Shown here piece after piece: positions 36,554 to 43,638 of a DNA stretch of 64,000 nucleotides. The translations under genes and the position numbers were made by a program. Within the stretch, counting starts at the first letter, position 1. Every line of letters starts with the position of its first letter. The stretch lies in contig NZ_CP117877.1 in NCBI RefSeq assembly GCF_028736115.1, positions 868,001-932,000 on the forward strand. The letters run 5' to 3'. The DNA comes from Mucilaginibacter sp. KACC 22063 (GTDB taxonomy: Bacteria; Bacteroidota; Bacteroidia; Sphingobacteriales; Sphingobacteriaceae). The notes under the pieces are model-generated. The model did not search any database and had not been told where the DNA came from. It was given only the letters and a program-made list of their open reading frames with translations.

Positions 36554-37675
36554 CTAAAAGAACAGATCTGCAGCCACCTGGTCGGCGTATAATTGACCTT
36601 CCCTGGTAAGGGTTATGATATTATTTTCAAGTTTAATAAGCCCTTTCTCTAACGGCTCTTCGGCTTCTTTCAATAAATCATCGGATGATCCTTTTGCAAT
36701 GACGTTAAGCTTTTCAAGATCAAGCCCCCACATAGTACGCAATGAGGTCATGATGTACTCGTTTAATCGGTCGGTTTCTGTAAGCACTTCTGTTTCTGCG
36801 GGTACTTTGCCTAAGCCAATCTCTTTCATATAAACCGCATTATTGGCTAAGTCCCATTGCCTTGTTTCTCCGTTAAAGGAGTGTGCGGATGGCCCTATGC
36901 CCAGGTATTTTACACCCCGCCAGTAATTAGTGTTATGCCGCGAATGGTGTCCCGGCAATGCATAATTAGAGATTTCGTAATGCTCAAAGCCGTGTTGTTG
37001 CATAGCATCAGCCAATTGCAAAAACTGTTCGGCGCTTTGCTGATCGTTAAGTGGGGGATAATACTTTTTCCTGATGAATGCTGCAAGCGCGGTTTTCGGT
37101 TCAACCGTCATGCTGTAAGCAGATACGTGCGGTATCTGCAGGTTAAAAACCGTATCCATGTTATGCTTCCACTTTGCATCGGTAAGCAGGGGATAGCCAA
37201 ATATCAGGTCGACGGTAATATTCTCAAACCCGGCATCCTGCGCGCGCTTTACGGAGGCTTCGGCTTCATTTGCCCGGTGTGCGCGGTTCATCCAGATCAA
37301 ATCGTCATCAAAAAACGACTGTATGCCAATGCTAAAGCGGTTGACAGCAGTTTGTTTTAAAGCACTAACCTTTGCTGTATTTAGATCATCCGGGTTTGCT
37401 TCTAAGGTCACTTCTGCACCGGATTCGATATGGAAGAATTTACCGATCTGATCTATGATCTGATTGATTTCTTTGATATCCAGCAAGGAAGGGGTACCTC
37501 CGCCAAAATATATAGTGCTAATACTTTCCTGGCCTAAATAATCTTTTTGCAAGGCTATCTCGGCTATCAAAGCAGCAATCATCTCGTCTTTATACTTTAA
37601 AGAAGTACTGAAATGGAAGTCGCAATAATGGCAAGCCTGTTTGCAAAAGGGGATATGAATGTAAATTCCGGCCAT
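36554..37675 (-). CDS. hemW: Radical SAM haem chaperone HemW
   Basis: A 373-residue radical SAM protein with the cluster cysteines C11, C15 and C18 in HIPFCKQACHYCDFHF. The fourth Cys of true HemN (CxxxCxxCxC) is replaced, as in HemW proteins, which bind and deliver haem and are not coproporphyrinogen dehydrogenases. IYFGGGTPSLL and VNRFSIGIQSF are further family marks. The C-terminal HemN_C region is present. Its start lies 9 bp from the left 27-bp direct repeat of the proposed island, so the insertion left the gene intact but may have changed its promoter. Confidence 0.93.
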   Translation of the reverse strand: MAGIYIHIPFCKQACHYCDFHFSTSLKYKDEMIAALIAEIALQKDYLGQESISTIYFGGGTPSLLDIKEINQIIDQIGKFFHIESGAEVTLEANPDDLNTAKVSALKQTAVNRFSIGIQSFFDDDLIWMNRAHRANEAEASVKRAQDAGFENITVDLIFGYPLLTDAKWKHNMDTVFNLQIPHVSAYSMTVEPKTALAAFIRKKYYPPLNDQQSAEQFLQLADAMQQHGFEHYEISNYALPGHHSRHNTNYWRGVKYLGIGPSAHSFNGETRQWDLANNAVYMKEIGLGKVPAETEVLTETDRLNEYIMTSLRTMWGLDLEKLNVIAKGSSDDLLKEAEEPLEKGLIKLENNIITLTREGQLYADQVAADLFF

Positions 37676-37683
37676 GGACGCAA

Positions 37684-37710
37684 AGGTCGTAAATATTTAC
37701 ACCGTTTATA
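37684..37710 (+). repeat. Left 27-bp direct repeat (island boundary)
   Basis: An exact copy, in the same orientation, of 58483-58509. It contains the perfect 12-bp palindrome GTAAATATTTAC. It lies just upstream of the hemW start codon. Flanks are similar but not identical (GCAAA just before, GC just after, with small indels in one copy). It is read as one end of a site-specific insertion. Confidence 0.85.
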
Positions 37711-37797
37711 GCGCATGGCTATACTTTATAAATCCGTAGCCCCGGTGCCCTGGTTTATAAATTGAAATTATTTGGTAAAACTAAAACCGAAGTTTGT

Positions 37798-39207
37798 TCA
37801 GCTCTTTTTTTCCGGCATTAACCTATTAATTAGATCAAGTATAGGGCCGGTCATAAAGGTTGTAAATAATGCCATGATCACAAGCATGGAAAACATGGTA
37901 GACGATAAAATATGAAGGTCATAACCTATATTTAATACAACCAGCTCAACTAAGCCACGTGTATTCATTAGTGCGCCAATTATTAAGCTATCCTTCCATG
38001 ATTGCCCTACAAAACGCGCTGTAAATGCACTTCCTAAAAACTTGCCAATAAAAGCAACGATAATGATAATGGTGGTTACTTCCCACAAGGGCAAAGAGTT
38101 TAAGAGATTGATATGTGTTTTTAACCCGGTAAATACAAAAAATAATGGCAGTAATAATACAAGTGCTATATCTTCTATTTTGTAAATGAAATTTTTCCTG
38201 AAACTTGCATCACTTGGCATAATAATTCCGGCCATAAAGGCGCCAAAGAGCGCATGGATCCCTATTATTTCAGTAACGTAAGATGATAATATCAATAATA
38301 TAAAAAATATGGCGATCATAGGCTTATTGAGTGTTTCCGAGTTTTTCATCTTATCACCTGCTTTTGATAATAAGGGGCCAATAACTTTAATCATAATTAA
38401 AACATAGCATAAGGCCATAATTAAGGTTATAGTTAAACTTATAATAGAACCGGTTTTAACTATTGCTATAACGGCTGCAAGCATACACCAGGCTGTAACA
38501 TCATCAGCAGCAGCGCATGTAATAACCAGTGTGCCAATTGGTGTTTTCGAAAGTCCTCGTTGGTGAACTATTCTGGCCAATACAGGAAAAGCAGTTATGC
38601 TCATGGCAATCCCTATAAATAAGGAAAATGAAATAAAACTGATACCTGCCGGAGCGTAGTTTGCATATAAATAATAAGCGAGTACCAGCCCCAGGCCGAA
38701 AGGAATTAGAATACTTGCATGGCTTATGACTACTGCATTTTGTGATTTGCTTTTTAATAATTTGAAATCCAGTTCCATGCCGATAACAAACATGAAGAGT
38801 ATGAGTCCAATCTGACTCAGATATTGTAAGTTATTTAAGGATGATAACGGGAAAATGAAAGAGAAAACCTTTGGAAAATATATGCCTAAAAAAGAAGGTC
38901 CAAGAAATATGCCTGCAATGATTTCTCCAATTACGGTTGGTTGCCCCATCTTATTGCATAAAAATCCGAAAAACCTTGCCGTTACCAGGATCATTAATAT
39001 CTGAAGTAAAATGACAGGTAATGGCCGGTCAATATTATCTCTTAGAATAGACCGGATCTCTGTCCAATGATCATTAGCAAGCCGGGGTACATTTATTTTA
39101 ATTTGTGAAGATTGTAATAGGGTACCCTGTTGTATTACCCAGTATGAAGAAATTATAAAAACTGTGAATAATAGCAGATAAAATAAATAAACAGCAGATT
39201 TCTTCAT
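37798..39207 (-). CDS. CPA2-type cation/proton antiporter
   Basis: A 469-residue membrane protein with an N-terminal hydrophobic helix, a polar periplasmic stretch (about 30-55), and then 11-12 helices of the Na+/H+ exchanger (KefB/GerN/CPA2) fold: MGQPTVIGEIIAGIFLGPSFLG, LFMFVIGMELDFKLLK, and the ion-site helix TCAAADDVTAWCMLAAV with paired Asp. It ends after the helices, with no TrkA-N or universal-stress domain. Transported ion (Na+ or K+) is undecided. First gene inside the island; A+T-rich. Confidence 0.9.
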   Translation of the reverse strand: MKKSAVYLFYLLLFTVFIISSYWVIQQGTLLQSSQIKINVPRLANDHWTEIRSILRDNIDRPLPVILLQILMILVTARFFGFLCNKMGQPTVIGEIIAGIFLGPSFLGIYFPKVFSFIFPLSSLNNLQYLSQIGLILFMFVIGMELDFKLLKSKSQNAVVISHASILIPFGLGLVLAYYLYANYAPAGISFISFSLFIGIAMSITAFPVLARIVHQRGLSKTPIGTLVITCAAADDVTAWCMLAAVIAIVKTGSIISLTITLIMALCYVLIMIKVIGPLLSKAGDKMKNSETLNKPMIAIFFILLILSSYVTEIIGIHALFGAFMAGIIMPSDASFRKNFIYKIEDIALVLLLPLFFVFTGLKTHINLLNSLPLWEVTTIIIIVAFIGKFLGSAFTARFVGQSWKDSLIIGALMNTRGLVELVVLNIGYDLHILSSTMFSMLVIMALFTTFMTGPILDLINRLMPEKKS

Positions 39208-39275
39208 TGAATTAGGCAGGTTGATTAATTGTGAGATACATTCATATCGTAACTAAAGTAAGTTAAAAATAGTAA

Positions 39276-41699
39276 CTACCGTACTTCTGTATTTTTATCT
39301 CTCTTCTTAATGTCATCATTATTAATGCCCCTGCGGTTCCTTTTAACTTCTTTGTTTAATTTGCCAAAATGATAGTAAAAACCGAAACCAATAGTTCTGT
39401 ATGGATTAACAGATACGTTCCGGTTATAAAATGTTGGGTCTTTTACATAACTTATAGCATCTCTGTTTTTTTGTAAGATATTATTTATGTAAAAGAACAC
39501 GGTTACTTTTCTTTTTAGGATGTCTTTAGTGGTATTGATCGAAGTGAAAAAGTAATCATTGGATTTCCCTTGTAGCAATACATTTGAGCTATACCATGCA
39601 CCGTTTAGCCCGGTACGCCACGTATCTGTAACTTGATAGCCAAGTTCAGAAAAACCGAATCCTTGTATTCCACTGTTTTGGTATAGGTTGTTGTTGAAAT
39701 ACCCTTTAAGCTTAACATAAGACACCTCACCGTTTATGCTAAAGCGTAACTTTTTAGTTAAAGGATAATTGAAACTGGCGTTACCTCTTACCACTTTATT
39801 ACTTCCAATATTTTGATAAGTTGTATAGGTGATCGAATCTTGTAGTTTAGTTACATTTTGAATAGTATTATTGGCAAACGAGTAACTTAAAGTCAAATTG
39901 AATGAACCTTTACCGTATTTGCTAAAACCGAAGTCAATATTATGGTTCATTACAGGCCTTAAATTCGGATTTCCTGTATAAACAAATCTCGGATTTTGAA
40001 GATTGGTAAACGGATTTAATTCATAAATACCAGGTCTTTCAATGCGATTTGTAAATCCAATGTTAAGATTGACGTTGTTTTTCAGTTTTCTTAGTATGGA
40101 AATTGATGGAATTACATTGTTATAATTTTGAGTTAAGGTTGTATTGTTTGATAAAAAATTTGCATTTACAGACGTTTGTTCGACACGGATACCTGCTTTA
40201 AATCCCCAATCGTTTAGATTTAATTGGTAAGAGTTATACATGCTATAAACGTTTTGCTCATATTTAAAATGATTTGAATTTTGCAGATTGTTAATATAAT
40301 TATTTAGTGAGTCAAGTGTTTGCGTGTCAAAATCACTGGTGTTATTTCTTAGAATTGCTTTGAGACCGCCTTCTATGTTTAATTTCTTTAGTGGATGAAA
40401 ATAATCTAATTGGAGCGTGTTTTCTTTTGTGCCAGCATTGTTTTGCTGATTGTAACCTGGCTGGTTAAAATTGAATATATCATTAAAGCTAACGCTGTTT
40501 TTATTATTTGTAGGGCTTGTAGAATACTTGTAAGATGCGGTTAAGATCTGGTCCTTATTTTTTTTAAATCCCAGCTGATAATTAAGCGTAAAGTCTGTGC
40601 TGCGATATTTTGATTCTGTGCTGTTGCTTTGCTGATAGGACTGAATCAAATCGTTATTGCTATTAAAAAACAGAGACGTTAAATTACTGTTGAATTTATT
40701 TTTTCCATTTGAGTAGTCAATTATCCCTGTTATCAAATTCAAGCTATCTATCTCATAACTTAACTCAAAGGATGAATACATACTACGCCCATTAGTTACC
40801 TGGTCACCTGCTTGTGTGAAAAGCGATTGCTGTGGACTAAATGTTTGCAAGGTATTAGTTGAATTCCCACGTCTATCAATCTGATCCTTAGCTCCGGTAT
40901 TGAGCAGGAGCCCTAATTTCCCCTCTTTTAAAGTTAATGATACTCCAGCTGCAGGTCCGTTAACTGTATTCTCATGTAAATTAACACTGGCATTATAACC
41001 TTGGTCAATTTGTTTTTTAAGGATAATATTTATAATCCCGGTTAATCCTTCTGCGTCATATTTTGAAGGTGGTGTTGTTATTACTTCTATCCTTTTGATG
41101 TTACTTGATTGCATAGTTCTTAATACATCAGATGGATTGTTTGCAAAAAGGGAAGACGTTCTGCCGTTGATCAGTATTTTGAATTTGGTATTACCCTTGA
41201 ACAGAATGTTATTGTTTGCGTCGATGCTGATAAATGGAACCTTACGAAACATGTCTAAAACATTGAGTATCTTATTTTCAGGGTCATTCTGGACATTATA
41301 GTTTATTCGGTCAACTTCCTGAGTAATCACAGGTTTGACACTAATTACAGATACCTCTTTTAGTTGATTGTTTAAGGGGGATAACTTTATAGTGCCAAGG
41401 TCTGTTTGTTTATTACTTTTAAATAACAGCGTCTTTTTGTTGTATCCGATAAATGTAAAAGACAATACATAATCCTTATCTATATCGGCACGAATGTTAA
41501 ATGAACCGTTACTGGTACTTAAAGTGTTAATTGATTGCTTCGAGGCAGAATCTGTTAACAACACCGTGGCATAAGGTAAAGGCTTATTGGTAACCGAATC
41601 AACAAGAAAGCCCTTAATGGTGTGGTTCCCTGATTTATTTTGTGCATTAACAATTAGGCACGACAATAAACAAGCAAGCAATAAATAAATTTTTTTCAT
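39276..41699 (-). CDS. Outer-membrane beta-barrel protein with carboxypeptidase-like N-domain
   Basis: An 807-residue TonB-receptor-like protein: signal peptide (1-19, ending CLIVNAQ), carboxypeptidase regulatory-like domain (about 27-110), plug-like region with TMQSSNIKRIEVITTPPSKYDAEGL and GIINIILKK, then a large barrel. It looks like the OMP_b-brl_3 family rather than SusC. It follows the DUF6249-like gene by 54 bp and is probably controlled by the ECF sigma factor encoded at 42194. Possible roles are uptake, envelope sensing, or passage of the island's peptide product; the sequence does not choose. Confidence 0.88.
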   Translation of the reverse strand: MKKIYLLLACLLSCLIVNAQNKSGNHTIKGFLVDSVTNKPLPYATVLLTDSASKQSINTLSTSNGSFNIRADIDKDYVLSFTFIGYNKKTLLFKSNKQTDLGTIKLSPLNNQLKEVSVISVKPVITQEVDRINYNVQNDPENKILNVLDMFRKVPFISIDANNNILFKGNTKFKILINGRTSSLFANNPSDVLRTMQSSNIKRIEVITTPPSKYDAEGLTGIINIILKKQIDQGYNASVNLHENTVNGPAAGVSLTLKEGKLGLLLNTGAKDQIDRRGNSTNTLQTFSPQQSLFTQAGDQVTNGRSMYSSFELSYEIDSLNLITGIIDYSNGKNKFNSNLTSLFFNSNNDLIQSYQQSNSTESKYRSTDFTLNYQLGFKKNKDQILTASYKYSTSPTNNKNSVSFNDIFNFNQPGYNQQNNAGTKENTLQLDYFHPLKKLNIEGGLKAILRNNTSDFDTQTLDSLNNYINNLQNSNHFKYEQNVYSMYNSYQLNLNDWGFKAGIRVEQTSVNANFLSNNTTLTQNYNNVIPSISILRKLKNNVNLNIGFTNRIERPGIYELNPFTNLQNPRFVYTGNPNLRPVMNHNIDFGFSKYGKGSFNLTLSYSFANNTIQNVTKLQDSITYTTYQNIGSNKVVRGNASFNYPLTKKLRFSINGEVSYVKLKGYFNNNLYQNSGIQGFGFSELGYQVTDTWRTGLNGAWYSSNVLLQGKSNDYFFTSINTTKDILKRKVTVFFYINNILQKNRDAISYVKDPTFYNRNVSVNPYRTIGFGFYYHFGKLNKEVKRNRRGINNDDIKKRDKNTEVR

Positions 41700-41753
41700 A
41701 GCATGTGATAAGTTAGGTAGGTAAAACTGGTGATGTGGTTTATTGCTTTATAC

Positions 41754-42095
41754 TCAGTTTTTCATTTCTTTCTTGGAGATATAGTAGTAAGTAATAAAAC
41801 CTGCGGATAAGAAAGCCATTTCTATACCATACGGCAGTGTTGAGTCTGATTTGTAAGGAATATAGTTGAGTAGGATTAAACCAACCGCACCAAAAAAAAG
41901 AATTATACCCCATTTTAAAGTGTCAAACTGAAAATTGGTAAAGGAGTTGCTGAATGCTTTAGCGGTAGACTCATCTATTAAGCCCGATTTAATCATCCGG
42001 GTTTTTATCCTGTAATTTAATACAGCTACAATTAGTGTGGTTATCGCTACAACAATTACTGTAAACATTATAGCCACTGCAAAATTTTGTTCCAT
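41754..42095 (-). CDS. DUF6249-like small membrane protein
   Basis: A 113-residue protein with an N-terminal helix (about 7-28), a cytoplasmic linker and two further helices (about 60-80 and 88-106). The layout and the KTRMIKSGLIDES linker fit the Bacteroidota family DUF6249, which commonly sits beside ECF sigma genes. It is divergent from the sigma gene across the 31-bp inverted repeat and is followed by the barrel gene. A regulatory or sensing role is inferred only from position. Confidence 0.7.
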   Translation of the reverse strand: MEQNFAVAIMFTVIVVAITTLIVAVLNYRIKTRMIKSGLIDESTAKAFSNSFTNFQFDTLKWGIILFFGAVGLILLNYIPYKSDSTLPYGIEMAFLSAGFITYYYISKKEMKN

Positions 42096-42114
42096 ATTTT
42101 TAACGATTTGCTAC

Positions 42115-42145
42115 ATTAGACAAGAAGTTGTTTTTAAATGTTGCA
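42115..42145 (-). promoter_or_regulatory. Candidate ECF promoter for the DUF6249-barrel unit
   Basis: Reading on the minus strand, TGCAACATTT resembles the ECF -35 (GAAC-type) and, 18 nt after AAC, GTCTAAT resembles the ECF -10 (GTCTAA). The start codon follows 20 bp downstream. Confidence 0.45.
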
Positions 42146-42155
42146 GTTAATTTTT

Positions 42156-42186
42156 TGCAACATTTAAAAACAACTTCTTGTCTAAT
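42156..42186 (+). promoter_or_regulatory. Candidate autoregulated ECF promoter for the sigma gene
   Basis: The same TGCAAC...GTCTAAT pair on the plus strand ends 7 bp before the sigma gene ATG, so the message would be nearly leaderless. Identity of the two arms suggests that one factor, probably this sigma itself, reads both. Confidence 0.45.
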
Positions 42187-42193
42187 CGCCTGA

Positions 42194-42748
42194 ATGGAAA
42201 ACGAGAAAGAGTTAATTTCACGAATTATAAATCAAGATGTTAAAGCCTTTAAAATCCTGGTAATTCAGCATGAAAAACTCGTGGTGTTCATTATAAGCAG
42301 AATTATTCAAAATAATGAAGATGTTAAAGATTTATCTCAGGAGGTATTTATAAAGGTTTATAGCAATATAAGCCAGTTTAAATTTGAGTCAAAGCTCTCT
42401 ACCTGGATAGCCCGTATTGCTTACTTCACTGCTATTAATTATGTGAAAAAGGTTTCGGGGAAAAGAGGTTTAACAGATGATATTTCAAATTTTGAAAACT
42501 TACATCAAACAGAAGAAAATCCTGAAACTTTATTATTGAAAAAAAATCAGTCAAACTTTATTCAACAAGAGATAAATAAATTACCTGTAAACTATCGTAC
42601 TGTTTTAACACTCTACCATCTGAATGAGTTTAGTTATCAAGAGATATATGAAATTACAGGTATGCCTGAAGGGACAGTTAAAAACTATTTGTTCAGGGCA
42701 CGAAAACAGATAAAGGATCAATTAGAAACGTATTTAAATAAATTATAA
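42194..42748 (+). CDS. ECF sigma-70 family factor
   Basis: A 184-residue extracytoplasmic-function sigma factor. Region 2 has DVKDLSQEVFIKVYSNISQFKFESKLSTWIARIAYFTAINY, with the core-binding and -10-melting residues. Region 4 has INKLPVNYRTVLTLYHLNEFSYQEIYEITGMPEGTVKNYLFRARKQIK, an HTH for the -35. The 1-base stop/start overlap with the next gene indicates translational coupling. No FecR-type anti-sigma is nearby; the coupled small membrane protein is the best candidate. Confidence 0.94.
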   Translation: MENEKELISRIINQDVKAFKILVIQHEKLVVFIISRIIQNNEDVKDLSQEVFIKVYSNISQFKFESKLSTWIARIAYFTAINYVKKVSGKRGLTDDISNFENLHQTEENPETLLLKKNQSNFIQQEINKLPVNYRTVLTLYHLNEFSYQEIYEITGMPEGTVKNYLFRARKQIKDQLETYLNKL

Positions 42749-43167
42749 TGAGCAAAGATTTTGAAGAGGATATTCAACAATATGTAGAAAACTCATTAAA
42801 GGCAAATCAAAAAAATGATGGAACTTTTGATAAGCACGCTGTAGAATTATATTCCGAATTGTTCAACGGATTGTCTGCTGAACCAATGGTTCTTGATTTC
42901 AATTTGGCCGATGATTTGGCAAAACTGGTATTAGCCAGGCAGGCAAGAAAAAATATAGTTAGTTATTATGTATCAGTTTCATTAATTATATTAAGCGGGG
43001 GAGGCGTTTTTTTTGCAGCATTATCATTTATAAATAATTCATTGTTAATGCAGATTTTTCTATCTGTCAAGGTTCATGCTTTAAATCTGATATTCATCAT
43101 TATTTGTATTGTTTTGATCCAAGCAGCAGATAAGCATTTATTAAGGAAAGGTGATTTATCAATTTAA
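42748..43167 (+). CDS. Small membrane protein coupled to the sigma gene (putative anti-sigma)
   Basis: A 139-residue protein. The acidic cytoplasmic N-terminus (1-70) contains short helices that could bind a sigma factor, and two transmembrane helices follow (about 73-95 and 105-125). It overlaps the sigma stop codon by one base. Position and topology fit an anti-sigma or sensor subunit, but no zinc-finger (H-x3-C-x2-C) motif is present and no family is recognised. Confidence 0.6.
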   Translation: MSKDFEEDIQQYVENSLKANQKNDGTFDKHAVELYSELFNGLSAEPMVLDFNLADDLAKLVLARQARKNIVSYYVSVSLIILSGGGVFFAALSFINNSLLMQIFLSVKVHALNLIFIIICIVLIQAADKHLLRKGDLSI

Positions 43168-43440
43168 CTCAATCAGCCTGTTTGCATTATTCAGATACTG
43201 AAGTTCCCATAACTTAGTATTTATAATATATTATTCCATATGCCTGAATAGGAATAGGATGATACTGCTGTAAGGTGTATTATAATGGTATTTAGTATGC
43301 CTTTGGAGGTTCTATAGCCGTTTTAGGTTTTCTTCTCATAAATGGCAAGCAGAAGATCTTTGTTTTGCAGATATTAGAGTTTATAGCCGGTCATTTCATA
43401 ATAGTAAATCAATAATTTCTTGAGCGGATATTTTTAAATC

Positions 43441-43487
43441 AACCCGATAGCTTTTTAAGTAAAAATCATATATCGGGTTTTTTTTAT
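43441..43487 (+). terminator. Terminator-like hairpin with T-tract
   Basis: AACCCGATA (43441-43449) pairs with TATCGGGTT (43471-43479) and runs into eight or more T. The loop is long (21 nt) and A/T-rich. It lies about 270 bp after the sigma unit ends, so it either ends a long 3' tail or terminates a small untranslated RNA. Confidence 0.6.
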
Positions 43488-43531
43488 GGTAATTCATTAA
43501 AAAATAATTGCCTGAAAATTAATCATTTAAT

Positions 43532-43559
43532 TAATATTTAGCGTATTTGCTAAATATTA
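43532..43559. promoter_or_regulatory. Palindrome upstream of the peptide operon (operator candidate)
   Basis: TAATATTTAGC (43532-43542) and GCTAAATATTA (43549-43559) are perfect inverted copies around GTATTT. The size and symmetry suit a dimeric regulator. It lies about 80 bp before the S41 protease gene. Confidence 0.4.
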
Positions 43560-43563
43560 TTAG

Positions 43564-43582
43564 GTATTTAAATTTTAAATAC
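43564..43582. promoter_or_regulatory. Second palindrome upstream of the peptide operon
   Basis: GTATTTAAA-T-TTTAAATAC is a perfect 19-bp palindrome five bases after the first one. It directly precedes TACCTTTAG, a near match to the Bacteroidota -7 box, so a repressor bound here would block a promoter. A/T-richness makes chance palindromes more likely. Confidence 0.35.
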
Positions 43583-43638
43583 AGTACCTTTAGTTATATA
43601 CTCTAACAGAGATATATACCACCTTTACCTTATGAACA

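Larger units (their letters stand above)
42115..42186. repeat. Perfect 31-bp inverted repeat between divergent genes
   Basis: The arms 42115-42145 and 42156-42186 are exact reverse complements around a 10-nt A/T-rich spacer. The left arm leads into the DUF6249-like gene and the right arm into the sigma factor gene. Both arms carry the same promoter-like sequence, each pointing at its own gene. Confidence 0.95.
43168..43638. other. 471-bp A+T-rich intergenic region upstream of the peptide operon
   Basis: No credible ORF was found on either strand. It holds a terminator-like hairpin at 43441-43487 and two palindromes at 43532-43559 and 43564-43582. The first 270 bp show no recognisable structure. 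It presumably separates the sigma unit from the peptide operon and carries the operon's promoter. Confidence 0.6.

Noticed and set aside
36554..37675. Oxygen-independent coproporphyrinogen III dehydrogenase (HemN)
   Set aside because: The fourth cysteine of the HemN CxxxCxxCxC motif is absent (CHYCDF), which fits HemW.
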